The position numbers and the translations under genes were made by a program. A model generated the notes under the pieces. It did no database searches, was not told the DNA's origin, and saw only the letters and a program-made list of their open reading frames with translations. Below, piece by piece: positions 17,287 through 25,697 of a DNA stretch of 64,000 bases (position 1 is the stretch's first letter; every line of letters starts with the position of its first letter). This stretch comes from CAIKMD01 sp035605975 (GTDB lineage Bacteria; Pseudomonadota; Alphaproteobacteria; ATCC43930; CGMCC-115725), in assembly GCA_035605975.1 (NCBI GenBank), contig DATNGG010000070.1, positions 34,486 to 98,485 of the forward strand. Direction: 5' to 3'.

Positions 17287-18212
17287 CGATCGAATTCGAG
17301 CGCGTGACGAAGACATATGGTGGGCGGCGCGCCATCGCCGATATCAGCTTTCGCGTCGAGCGCGGCGCGTTCTGTGCGCTGGTCGGCCCGTCGGGCGCGG
17401 GAAAATCGACGTTGCTGCGCATGGTCAATCGGCTCGTGCCGATGAGCGAGGGCGCGATCCGTCTCGAGGGCGAGGACATCACGCGGCTCGAGCCGGTCGC
17501 GCTGCGGCGGCGCATCGGCTATGTCGTCCAATCGATCGGGCTCTTCCCGCATTGGACGATCGCTCAGAACATCGCCACCGTGCCACGGCTGCTGCACTGG
17601 CCCGAGACGCGCATTGCCGAACGCGTGCGCGAATTGCTCGCGCTCATGCGGCTCGATCCCGGCACCACGGCGGAGCGTTACCCGCATCAGCTTTCGGGCG
17701 GCCAGCAGCAGCGCGTCGGCGTCGCTCGGGCGCTGGCCGCGGACCCCGACGTGCTGCTGATGGACGAGCCCTTCGGCGCACTCGATCCGATCACCCGCGA
17801 GGAGCTGCGCATCGAGCTCGGGCGCATCCACCAGGCGACGGGAAAGACCATCCTCTTCGTCACCCACGACATCGACTCAGCGCTCGAAGCGGCCGATGTG
17901 ATCGCGATCTTGCGTAACGGCGCGCTCGTGCAGTTCGGCACACCGGCCGAGATTCTCGCCCGCCCCGCCGATGATTTCGTGCGCGACTTCGTCGGCGGCG
18001 CTGCGCTCGGGCTGAAGCTGCTGGCGCAGCGCCGCGTCGCCGAGCGCCTGCGCCCGGAGCCGCGGCCCGAGGGCACGCCGATCCCGGGTGATGCGACGCT
18101 GACGGAGGCGCTGTCGCAAATGGTGCTGCGCGGCACGGATCGGCTGCCGGTGAGCGATGAGAACGGCCGGATCACGGGCTCCGTTGCGCTCGCCGATATG
18201 ATCGCGCCGTGA
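17283..18212 (+). CDS. yehX: ABC transporter ATP-binding protein, YehX-like, with C-terminal CBS-type segment
   Basis: A 309-residue ATPase. It shows Walker A GPSGAGKST near residue 37, the signature LSGGQQQRVGVARALA, Walker B VLLMDEPFGALD and the switch His in FVTHD. The last 50 residues (RGTDRLPVSDENGRITGSV) look like part of a CBS domain, the module that senses ionic strength in OpuA-type importers, so activity may respond to osmolarity. It powers the YehY/YehW permease pair and overlaps both. Confidence 0.94.
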   Translation: MTIEFERVTKTYGGRRAIADISFRVERGAFCALVGPSGAGKSTLLRMVNRLVPMSEGAIRLEGEDITRLEPVALRRRIGYVVQSIGLFPHWTIAQNIATVPRLLHWPETRIAERVRELLALMRLDPGTTAERYPHQLSGGQQQRVGVARALAADPDVLLMDEPFGALDPITREELRIELGRIHQATGKTILFVTHDIDSALEAADVIAILRNGALVQFGTPAEILARPADDFVRDFVGGAALGLKLLAQRRVAERLRPEPRPEGTPIPGDATLTEALSQMVLRGTDRLPVSDENGRITGSVALADMIAP

Positions 18213-18967
18213 GCGAGCGCTCGCTCCTCGCGCGCGCCGTGTGCGACCCGCTGCTCTGGGCGGTGCCTGCTTTCGCGTTCTTCACCCTCTTCATGCCGGC
18301 GCTCGCGCCGCTTTTCGCCAAGGCATTTCCTGCAACGACGCCGCCGGTCTATGCGGGAGACAGCTTCCTCGCGCTCTGGCTCTATCACGCCGCCCTCGTC
18401 GCGGTGTCGAGCCTTGCAGCCACCGTGATCGGCATCGGCGGCGGCGTCTTCGCAACGCGGCAGGCGGGGCTCGAATTCCGCCCGGCGATCGAGGCGCTCG
18501 CCACAATCGGGCAGAGTTTTCCGCCGATCGCGGTTCTGGCGCTCGCCGTGCCGGCGCTCGGCTACGGCGCCGCGCCGACTTTCGTCGCCTTGACGCTCTA
18601 TGGCGTCCTGCCCGTCATGAAGAACACGATCGCCGGGATCGCAAGCGTGCCGGCGGGCCTGCGCGACGCGGGCACCGGCATGGGCCTCAGCGCGCTGCAA
18701 CTCCTCCTCAAGGTCGAGCTGCCGCTGGCGGCGCCAACGATCCTTGCCGGCATCCGCGTTTCGGTGATGGTCAATATCGGCACCGCGACCATCGGCTCGA
18801 CCGTCGGCGCGGTGAGCCTCGGCACGCCGATCATCGGCGGCCTCATCAACGGCAAGATCGGCTATGTGATCCAGGGCGCGATCGTCGTCGGCCTGTTCGC
18901 AATCATCATCGATCTGATCTTCGAGCGCATCGACCGCCGGTTGCGCCGCTTCGCCCGGCGCGATTGA
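18209..18967 (+). CDS. yehW: ABC transporter permease, YehW-like
   Basis: A 252-residue permease with about six membrane helices and the ATPase-contact loop GLRDAGTGMGLSALQLLLKV. It begins at a GTG that overlaps the ATPase stop (GTGA). It closes the four-gene YehZYXW-type importer. The next gene, of unknown function, starts 21 bases later with its own strong ribosome-binding site and may be co-transcribed. Confidence 0.92.
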   Translation: MSERSLLARAVCDPLLWAVPAFAFFTLFMPALAPLFAKAFPATTPPVYAGDSFLALWLYHAALVAVSSLAATVIGIGGGVFATRQAGLEFRPAIEALATIGQSFPPIAVLALAVPALGYGAAPTFVALTLYGVLPVMKNTIAGIASVPAGLRDAGTGMGLSALQLLLKVELPLAAPTILAGIRVSVMVNIGTATIGSTVGAVSLGTPIIGGLINGKIGYVIQGAIVVGLFAIIIDLIFERIDRRLRRFARRD

Positions 18968-18988
18968 TTGGGCGGCGAGGAGACTGCA

Positions 18989-19867
18989 ATGAGCGAGGCT
19001 TGGAGGAAGCTCGGCAAGGTCACGCCGACAGCGCTCGTCGAGGCGCGGCTGCAAGCGCATCACGCCGTGCAATGGGTCACGAAAGCCGCTCGCGCCAATC
19101 TCGCGCCCCAATCCGATGACAGCCAGAGCAGCCTCCTCTGGAACAAGGTGCACGCCGCGCTCTGCTGCGAGCCGCTGACGACGCCCCGCGGCGGCGCGCT
19201 GCGCTTTGGCCTGGCGCTCGACTCTCTGCGGCTGATTGCGCTGGAGAACGATGCGCTTTCCGGAGAGTTCTCGCTCGAGGGCGCAATTGACGCAAGTGCG
19301 GGAGCTTGGATCGACAGCCTCGCGCTTGGCGCGGGGCTGAAACCGCCCAGTCCCGTCGTTCTGCCCTATGCTCTGCCGCCGCATCCCATCGCCGCCGGCG
19401 GCCTTTATGCTCCAAACGCGCAGCGCGATGCGCTCGCCGCAATGGCGAGTTGGTACGGCGCGGCCGACGAACTGCTGCGTGAGATCCGCGCCAGCCTCGT
19501 CGGCGTCGGGCGCCGCCTCAGTCCCTTGCGCTGCTGGCCGCATCATTTCGACATCGCGGTTCTGCTGACGCTTGGCGAGGGCGAGCCCGAAAGTGCGGCC
19601 GCGGTCGGCATCGGCATGAGCCCCGGCGATACCTATTACGCCGAGCCCTATTTCTATGTGAGCCCCTGGCCGCGTCCGACGAACCGGACGCTGCCGCAGC
19701 TTGCAGCGCCCGCCCACTGGCACGACAAAGATTTCCTCGCCGCGATCGTCACCGCTTCCTCATTGATCGCCGCCCCCGATCCTTGCATGCGCGCACGGCG
19801 ATTTTTCGATGGAGCCATCGCCGCGGCGCGCGAACTTCTTGATGCAAGCCCGCCGCTTTGGCGCTAG
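18989..19867 (+). CDS. DUF5996-like protein of unknown function
   Basis: A 292-residue soluble protein without signal or membrane segments. The start at 18989 follows GAGGAG. Recognisable segments are HHAVQWVTKAARANLAP near the N-terminus, SPLRCWPHHFDIAVLL near residue 175, SPGDTYYAEPYFYVSPWPRP near 213 and APAHWHDKDFLAAIV. I associate this pattern (PHHFD, then a PYFYV...P segment) with the DUF5996 family, from memory and not checked. The conserved His and Asp could form a metal or active site. It sits between the YehZYXW importer and a luciferase-like monooxygenase. Confidence 0.7.
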   Translation: MSEAWRKLGKVTPTALVEARLQAHHAVQWVTKAARANLAPQSDDSQSSLLWNKVHAALCCEPLTTPRGGALRFGLALDSLRLIALENDALSGEFSLEGAIDASAGAWIDSLALGAGLKPPSPVVLPYALPPHPIAAGGLYAPNAQRDALAAMASWYGAADELLREIRASLVGVGRRLSPLRCWPHHFDIAVLLTLGEGEPESAAAVGIGMSPGDTYYAEPYFYVSPWPRPTNRTLPQLAAPAHWHDKDFLAAIVTASSLIAAPDPCMRARRFFDGAIAAARELLDASPPLWR

Positions 19868-19896
19868 GTTTTGCCGGGTCGAGCGGGAGGATTCAG

Positions 19897-21066
19897 ATGA
19901 CCGGGCTGGCTTACGACGGCGCGCTGAAATTCGGCCTGTTCTTTGCGCCGTTTCATTCGACCCGCCTCAACCCGACCTATGCCTTCGAGCGCGACCTTCT
20001 CTTAAGCGAGCATCTCGACCGGCTGGGCTTTGAAGAAGTCTGGTATGGCGAGCATCATTCGGGCGGGATGGAGATGGTCGCCGCGCCCGAGCTGATGATC
20101 GCCGCGGCGGCGCAGCGCACCAAATACATCAAGCTCTGCACCGGCGTGAAGTCGCTGCCCTATTACAATCCCTATACCCTTGCCGAGACGGTGGCTCAGC
20201 TCGACCACATGACGCGCGGCCGCTTCATCTTCGGCGTCGGGCCCGGCGCCTTGCCGAGCGATGCACGCATGCTGGCGATCCCGGTCGCATCGCTGCGGCG
20301 GCGCATGGATGAAAGCCTCGACACCATCGTCGCGCTGATGAAGGGCGAGACGGTCACGAAGAAGACCGACTGGTTCGAGCTCAAGGAGGCGCGCTTGAGC
20401 GTCGGCTGCTTCACCGAGCCGATGGCCGAGATCGCCGTCACCTCGATACGCTCGCCCGCGGGCGTAGCCGCGGCCGGACGCCATGGCCTCGGCGTCTTGA
20501 CCTTGGGGCCGATGAGCGACGCCGTGCTCGATCATCACATCGAGAATTGGCGCATCCACGAGGCCGAGTGCCGCAAGGCTGGCCACACGCCCGATCGCGG
20601 CAAATGGCGCATCACCTTGATGATGCATATCGCCGAGACGCGCGAGAAGGCGTTCGCCGATGCGTCCTGGGGCTTTCCCGAATTTATCGACTACTCGCAC
20701 GACATCGTGCCGGCGCCGCCGCCGATCCCGCGCGGCATCGCCAATCCCGCGCAATTCGCCCATGAGAACCAGGTCGCGATCATCGGCACGCCCGACGACG
20801 CCATCCGCGAGATCGAACGCGTGCGGCAAAAGCTCGGCGGCTTCGGCGCGGTGCTGGTCTTCGGCAATGACCTCGCGCCCTGGCCGGCGCAATTGCGCAG
20901 CTTCGAATTGATCGCCGAGTTCGTGAAGCCGCATTTCTCGCGCGCCAATGCGCTGCGCCGCGCGAGCTACGCGAAGACCGCGGCCGCGATCGGCGAATAT
21001 CGCCAGGAGGCCGGCGCGGCCTCGGCCTCGGCGAGCGACGCCTATCAAAGCAAGCAGCGCGGCTGA
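19897..21066 (+). CDS. Luciferase-like flavin-dependent monooxygenase
   Basis: A 389-residue LLM-class oxidoreductase with a bacterial-luciferase TIM barrel. Such enzymes use FMNH2 from a separate reductase and O2 to oxidise or cleave a substrate. Seen here: EVWYGEHHSGGMEMV near residue 46, KLCTGVKSLPYYNPYTLAE, and RFIFGVGPGALPSD. GGGAGG precedes the ATG at 19897. The C-terminal 30 residues are Ala/Ser-rich and probably disordered. A second LLM gene follows after 44 bases; the two may act in sequence or form an alpha/beta-like pair. No flavin reductase gene is adjacent. Confidence 0.93.
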   Translation: MTGLAYDGALKFGLFFAPFHSTRLNPTYAFERDLLLSEHLDRLGFEEVWYGEHHSGGMEMVAAPELMIAAAAQRTKYIKLCTGVKSLPYYNPYTLAETVAQLDHMTRGRFIFGVGPGALPSDARMLAIPVASLRRRMDESLDTIVALMKGETVTKKTDWFELKEARLSVGCFTEPMAEIAVTSIRSPAGVAAAGRHGLGVLTLGPMSDAVLDHHIENWRIHEAECRKAGHTPDRGKWRITLMMHIAETREKAFADASWGFPEFIDYSHDIVPAPPPIPRGIANPAQFAHENQVAIIGTPDDAIREIERVRQKLGGFGAVLVFGNDLAPWPAQLRSFELIAEFVKPHFSRANALRRASYAKTAAAIGEYRQEAGAASASASDAYQSKQRG

Positions 21067-21110
21067 GCCCGCCTCTCATCGTCCCGCGATTCACAAAATC
21101 GGTGACTTTC

Positions 21111-22115
21111 ATGGAATTCGGCATTTTCGATCATCTCGACCGCTCCAACCTGCCGCTCGCCGATTACTACGAATCGCGCCTCAAGATCATCGAGGCTTAC
21201 GACCGGGCCGGCTTCTACGCCTATCATGTCGCCGAGCATCATTCGACGCCTTTGGGCATGGCGCCGAGCCCCTCCGTCTTCATGGCGGCAATCGCCCAGC
21301 GCACACGCCGGCTGCGCTTCGGCCCGATGGTCTATGCGTTGCCGCTCTATCATCCGATCCGCATGATCGAGGAGATCTGTATGCTCGATCAGATGAGCCG
21401 CGGCCGGCTCGATATCGGCTTCGGGCGCGGCTCCTCGCCGATCGAGCTGGGATTTTTCGGCGAGAAGGGCGAGGAATCGCAGGAGATCTACACCGAAGCC
21501 TTCGAGCTCATCATGAAAGGCCTAACGCAGAAGAGCCTCACCTTCCACGGCAAGCATTTCCAATTCGACAACGTGCCGATGGAGCTGGAGCCCTATCAGA
21601 AGCCTTATCCGCCGATGTGGTACGGGCTGCACGCGCCCGACAGCGCCGAGCGCGCCGCCAAGCGCGGCTTGAAGGTCATCGAGCTCGACATCCCCGCCGC
21701 GACGCGCACCTGCTTCGAGCGCTTCCGCGCGGTGTGGCAGGAGACGCGCAAAGCCGAGGCTTTGCCGCTGATGGGGATCGGCCGCTTCATCGTCGTCGGC
21801 GACAGCGACGAGGCGGCGCTCGCCCTGGCGCGCCGCGCCTATCGCCGCTGGCATGACAGCTTCACCTTCCTTTCGAGCGGGCGGAACTACACGCTCGTCC
21901 ATCCGCGGCCGCCGCATTTCGATGCGATTGCCGAAGACGGGCGCGGCATCGCCGGCTCGCCTGCGACGGTTCTCGCCGCCTTGCGCAAGCAGGTCGCCGA
22001 GACCGGCGCCAATTACATTGTCGGCCAATTCGCCTTCGGCGACATGACGACCGAAGAGACGCTCGCCTCGCTCGACCTCTTCACCCGCCGCGTGATGCCC
22101 GAGCTGCGCGGGTAG
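21111..22115 (+). CDS. Luciferase-like flavin-dependent monooxygenase, second copy
   Basis: A 334-residue LLM-class monooxygenase. It opens with MEFGIFDHLDRSN and has AYHVAEHHSTPLGMAPSPSV, the HH pair typical of the family, then GRLDIGFGRGSSPIE. It is clearly different from the LLM gene before it, so this is not a recent duplication. A GTG three codons upstream is an alternative start; neither has a strong ribosome-binding site, which suggests coupling to the upstream gene. It converges on minE, with a GC-rich hairpin in between. Confidence 0.93.
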   Translation: MEFGIFDHLDRSNLPLADYYESRLKIIEAYDRAGFYAYHVAEHHSTPLGMAPSPSVFMAAIAQRTRRLRFGPMVYALPLYHPIRMIEEICMLDQMSRGRLDIGFGRGSSPIELGFFGEKGEESQEIYTEAFELIMKGLTQKSLTFHGKHFQFDNVPMELEPYQKPYPPMWYGLHAPDSAERAAKRGLKVIELDIPAATRTCFERFRAVWQETRKAEALPLMGIGRFIVVGDSDEAALALARRAYRRWHDSFTFLSSGRNYTLVHPRPPHFDAIAEDGRGIAGSPATVLAALRKQVAETGANYIVGQFAFGDMTTEETLASLDLFTRRVMPELRG

Positions 22116-22120
22116 AAAGT

Positions 22121-22139
22121 GCGCGCCCGCCAGGCGCGC
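22121..22139. terminator. GC-rich hairpin between converging genes
   Basis: GCGCGCC (22121-22127) and GGCGCGC (22133-22139) form a perfect 7-bp stem with a 5-base loop between the second LLM gene and minE. No T-run follows, so it is only a candidate bidirectional terminator. Confidence 0.4.
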
Positions 22140-22148
22140 GCGGCGGCG

Positions 22149-22460
22149 TCAGCGGGCGAGAATCGGGCTCTGCGTCGCGGCGCCTTGATAGATCGTGAGC
22201 GCGCGCGACGGCGGCGGCAGCTCGATCTCGATCTCCAGCATCGACATGCGCTCGCCGCGGCGCAGCCGCATCTGCACCTTCTCGTTGGTGACGTCGACGT
22301 AGTTGCGGACGGCGCCGAGAATGTCGCGCTGCAGCCGCGGCAGGTAGTCCGGCTGGGCGCGGTCCTGCCGCTCATGGGCGAGGATGAGCTGAAGCCGGTC
22401 CTTGGCGGTTTGCGCGGAGCTGCGCGTGTCGGGGCGGCGCAGGAATCCGAAGAGGCTCAT
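22149..22460 (-). CDS. minE: Cell division topological specificity factor MinE
   Basis: A 103-residue MinE. It starts SLFGFLRRP, the amphipathic membrane-targeting helix, continues with TAKDRLQLILAHER (the segment that binds MinD and stimulates its ATPase) and a C-terminal dimerisation domain around NEKVQMRLRRGERMSMLEIE. MinE drives the pole-to-pole oscillation of MinD that keeps the FtsZ ring at mid-cell. It overlaps minD by ATGA. Confidence 0.97.
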   Translation of the reverse strand: MSLFGFLRRPDTRSSAQTAKDRLQLILAHERQDRAQPDYLPRLQRDILGAVRNYVDVTNEKVQMRLRRGERMSMLEIEIELPPPSRALTIYQGAATQSPILAR

Positions 22461-23272
22461 GTCGCCCTCCACAGCACCCGCTGCAAGAAGCTGCGGCGCT
22501 CGGGCCCGAGCACGCGCATCTCGATCTGTGCGCCCATCAGCCGCGACACGGCATCGGCATAGGCCTTGCCGGCGTTGGAGTTCGCGCTGAGAATGACCGG
22601 CGTGCCGACATTCGAGGCGCTCAAGACCGTCGGGCTCTCGGGGATGATGCCGAGCAGCGGAATGGACAGGATCTCGAGAACGTCGTCGACCTTCATCATG
22701 TCGCCCTTGGCGACACGCTCGGGGTCGTAGCGCGTCAGGAGGAGATGCGACTGGACCGGCGCCTCGCCTTTCTCGGCGCGGCGCGTCTTGCTCGAAAGCA
22801 GCCCGAGGACGCGGTCGCTGTCGCGCACCGAGGAGACTTCGGGGTTGGTGACGACCACCGCCTCGTCGGCGAAATACATGGCGAGATGCGCGCCGCGCTC
22901 GATCCCCGCCGGGCTGTCGCACAGGATGTAGTCGAATTCGTTGCGCAGCTCCTCGATCACCTTCTCGACGCCCTCGCGGGTGAGCGCATCCTTGTCGCGG
23001 GTCTGCGAAGTCGGCAAGATCGACAGGTTGTCGAGCCGCCGATCCTTGATCAGGGCCTGATTGAGCTTGGCATCGCCCTGGATGACGTTGATGAAGTCGA
23101 ACACCACGCGGCGCTCGCACCCCATCACCATGTCGAGATTGCGCAGGCCGACATCGAAATCGATGACGACGGTTTTCTTGCCGCGGAGCGCAAGGCCGGC
23201 GCCGAGCGCGGCGGTCGAGGTGGTCTTGCCTACCCCTCCCTTGCCCGATGTGATGACGATGATCTTGGCCAC
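22457..23272 (-). CDS. minD: Septum site-determining ATPase MinD
   Basis: A 271-residue ParA/MinD-type ATPase. It has the deviant Walker A GKGGVGKTT near residue 10, VVIDFDVGLRNLDMVMGCER and the Walker B-like FDYILCDSPAGIERG. The C-terminal ERRSFLQRVLW matches the amphipathic helix that attaches ATP-bound dimers to the membrane. It recruits MinC to block FtsZ assembly near the poles. It lies 30 bases after minC and overlaps minE. Confidence 0.98.
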   Translation of the reverse strand: MAKIIVITSGKGGVGKTTSTAALGAGLALRGKKTVVIDFDVGLRNLDMVMGCERRVVFDFINVIQGDAKLNQALIKDRRLDNLSILPTSQTRDKDALTREGVEKVIEELRNEFDYILCDSPAGIERGAHLAMYFADEAVVVTNPEVSSVRDSDRVLGLLSSKTRRAEKGEAPVQSHLLLTRYDPERVAKGDMMKVDDVLEILSIPLLGIIPESPTVLSASNVGTPVILSANSNAGKAYADAVSRLMGAQIEMRVLGPERRSFLQRVLWRAT

Positions 23273-23302
23273 GCTGCGATCTCTCCTCTCAGCTGGTGGA
23301 CA

Positions 23303-24124
23303 TTATTTCAGCGGCTCGACGCACAGCGTGCCGTTATCGAGGAACGCCTGAACGCGTCCGCGCCGCAGCGACGGATCGATGGCGTCGCTGAGCTTGTAGA
23401 GACCAGCGATCGCGATCAGCTCCGCCTCGAGCCCCTGACAAAAAATGCGTGCGGCGTTGTCGCCATGGACCCCGGCAAGCGCGCGGCCGCGCAATGCGCC
23501 ATAGACATGGATGTTGCCATGGGCGATGAGCTCGGCGCCGGGGCTGACCGAGGCGACGACGACGAGATCGCCGCGCTCGGCGAAAATCTGCTGTCCCGAG
23601 CGGACGGGCTCGGTGACGAGCAGCGTAGCGCCCGTCAAAGGGGCGATCGGAGCCTCACGGAGCGGCGCCACTTTGTGCTCGCGCGCCTTGGCCGGCTTGG
23701 CCTCGGCTTTCGGCGTTGCCTCCCCGTTCGCCGCGGGCGCTTGGCTGCGGGTCTCGGGCAGCACGTCGGTGCCGCCGGGCAGGGTGATGAGCCCGGCGTG
23801 AAGCGCCGCCTTGTTCTGCTCGATCGTGCCGTTCTGCACGCCGATCAGGGTGACCTTGCGGTTGCGCATGTCGCGCGCGAGGCCGATGAAATCGAAGTTC
23901 GGGCCGATTTCCGCCGCCTGGTCAAGATCGAGGACAAACGGCGCGTTGGCAAAGAAATGCGGCGTCTGCGCCAGCATCGTATCGAGCGCCGCGAAGAAGG
24001 CTGCATCCGGGGCGCGCGCCATTTGCAAGACGATCGCGGTGAAGAACCTGCCTCGGACCTGGAACGGGGCGACGCTCGGGCGCTGCGCGCCCGCGCCGAC
24101 CTCCACTCGTTGCGTACTAATCAT
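23303..24124 (-). CDS. minC: Septum site-determining protein MinC
   Basis: A 273-residue FtsZ-assembly inhibitor. The N-terminal domain (to about 110) contains FFANAPFVLDLDQA and MRNRKVTLIGVQNG. A linker rich in Ala, Pro and Lys (about 130-165) leads to the C-terminal beta-helix that dimerises and binds MinD, with VRSGQQIFAERGDLVVVASV and GNIHVYGALRGRALAG. It is the first gene of the minCDE operon. The upstream side holds a decayed histidine kinase on the opposite strand. Confidence 0.96.
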   Translation of the reverse strand: MISTQRVEVGAGAQRPSVAPFQVRGRFFTAIVLQMARAPDAAFFAALDTMLAQTPHFFANAPFVLDLDQAAEIGPNFDFIGLARDMRNRKVTLIGVQNGTIEQNKAALHAGLITLPGGTDVLPETRSQAPAANGEATPKAEAKPAKAREHKVAPLREAPIAPLTGATLLVTEPVRSGQQIFAERGDLVVVASVSPGAELIAHGNIHVYGALRGRALAGVHGDNAARIFCQGLEAELIAIAGLYKLSDAIDPSLRRGRVQAFLDNGTLCVEPLK

Positions 24125-24379
24125 GCTTCACACTGGGCGTCTGCACGTTACAAATATACGGGTTCCTGTTTATGCGAAGTCGCACCGAGGATGCTATGGG
24201 CTTGTTGGATGGCCATGTGGCATTTCTGTGGCGGGCTCGGAATCACCCGCAAATTCTAGGAAAGCGGCGGAAATATGCGCCGTCGTCGGAGGCGACTCGG
24301 GACCTGCGGCGCTTATGCGCTGCCTGCCTCACGCCGCCCGATGCGGATTGCGGGTGCGCACGGCCCGCGGCGCGGCGAT

Positions 24380-24810
24380 TCGCGCCCGCAGGCCGTTTTC
24401 TCCGAATTGGCGTTGCTTTGCCCGACGGCAGGCGACGTGCACGACATGGCAAAGATCGAGAGCGGGCATTTCGATTTGCGCGAGGAAGAAACGGTCGTCG
24501 CCGACATGCTTGCGTCCTGCCTGCCGCGCAGCCGCGTGCCGGCAACGTGTCGCTTTCAGCGCGGCTCACCCAAGATCGCGCCGTTGAAATTCGCATCGCC
24601 GATACCGGCATCGGCATGAAGCCCGACGAGATTCAACTGGTGCTGGAGCCGTTCCGCCAAATCGAGAACACCTTCAACTGCCAATATAACGGCACCGGGC
24701 TTGGGCTTCCGCTCACCGGTTTGCGTGCGGCTACCACCGGAGTGGGCGCTCCGGCTTGCCGCAGCAGAGGACCGACGGCCCCCCTCGCGAAGTCTTCGGC
24801 GGCGGCGTAA
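24380..24810 (+). pseudogene. Remnant of a sensor histidine kinase
   Basis: Pieces of a PAS/HisKA-type kinase survive in two frames. One frame (about 24431-24520) encodes DVHDMAKIESGHFDLREEE, the end of the dimerisation domain. A second frame (about 24541-24730) encodes the ATPase domain, with VEIRIADTGIGMKPDEI (G1 box), VLEPFRQIENTF and GTGLGLPLT (G2 box). The roughly 50 residues normally between these parts, including the N box, are missing, as is the phosphorylated His region. So there has been an internal deletion with frame change plus loss of both ends. No product is expected. Confidence 0.75.
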
Positions 24811-24839
24811 GCGGGTTTTTGCTGAGTCTGCGTTACGCT

Positions 24840-25697
24840 CTAAGACGCTGGCGCAAGCGCGACCTCGCCGTGAAGGCAGGGTGCGCCGGCTTGGTCGAGC
24901 ACCCAGACCGCGGCTGATTTGCCGTCGGCGGCGGGCGCGCCGCAAAGCGTGACCGGGCCGGTGTCGTAAACCACCTGGCGATTGACGCGGCGGATCGAAG
25001 CGATCTTGCGGCCGGGCATCTCGGTTCGCGTGAGCTCGAGCAACAATTGCCCCAAGAGCGAGGATTGGACGATAAGGCCGGGCGCGCCCTCCTCTTCCAT
25101 TACGTATTTGCGGTCGTAATGGATGCGGTGGCTGTTGAAGCGCAGCGCCGAATAGCGGAAGAGCAGCACCGGCGAAGGATCGAGCGTGCGCCGCCACGCC
25201 GGCGCCGGCAGCGCGGGCGCTGCGGCGGCGGCCGGCCCGCGCTGATCGAAATAAACGAATTCGCGCTCCTCGACGATCGCGAGCCCGCGCGGGCCGGTTG
25301 TCTCGCTGCGCTGGACCATGCGCAGCACCGGCGCCTCGGCGCTTCCCGCGACCGCGACATCCTTGACCTTGGTGACGCGCTTCAACTCGTCGCCGATCCT
25401 CACATCGCCCGGGAACTCGGTGTAGTCGCCGCCGATACGGACAATCCTGAACGGCACGCTCGGCAGCCACGCGCTTTTGAGGGCCTGACCGTCGGGCCGC
25501 ATATTGTCGGGCCGATGCAGCGCGCCGAAATAGAGATCGGCCCAGCCCGGCGGCAGGACGTCGCCCGGCTTCGAGGCCGGATTGGCGATGCCGAAGGTGG
25601 CGGCAAGCCGCGCCGCGGGGCCGGCGGTGACGATCTCGCTTGCGATGGGGCTCGACGCGCCGACCGCGTTTTTGAGCGCCGTCAGATCATGGCTCAT
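24840..25697 (-). CDS. MaoC-like hot-dog dehydratase with FAS1-like N-terminal domain
   Basis: A 285-residue double hot-dog protein of the HTD2 / mesaconyl-C4-CoA hydratase group, which adds or removes water across an enoyl-CoA double bond. Key segments are LPPGWADLYFGALHRPDN near 48-65 and SALRFNSHRIHYDRKY near 185, followed by APGLIVQSSLLGQLLLEL. The catalytic Asp/His pair is probably within the HRIHYD segment. It overlaps the molybdenum hydroxylase large subunit by ATGA, so the two are translationally coupled; hydroxylation and hydration of related intermediates is a reasonable inference. Confidence 0.85.
   Translation of the reverse strand: MSHDLTALKNAVGASSPIASEIVTAGPAARLAATFGIANPASKPGDVLPPGWADLYFGALHRPDNMRPDGQALKSAWLPSVPFRIVRIGGDYTEFPGDVRIGDELKRVTKVKDVAVAGSAEAPVLRMVQRSETTGPRGLAIVEEREFVYFDQRGPAAAAAPALPAPAWRRTLDPSPVLLFRYSALRFNSHRIHYDRKYVMEEEGAPGLIVQSSLLGQLLLELTRTEMPGRKIASIRRVNRQVVYDTGPVTLCGAPAADGKSAAVWVLDQAGAPCLHGEVALAPAS

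Noticed and set aside
24172..24810. Open frame of 212 codons as an intact histidine kinase
   Set aside because: Only its last third contains kinase motifs, the matching upstream motif lies in another frame, and the N box and His region are missing, so it is scored as a pseudogene.
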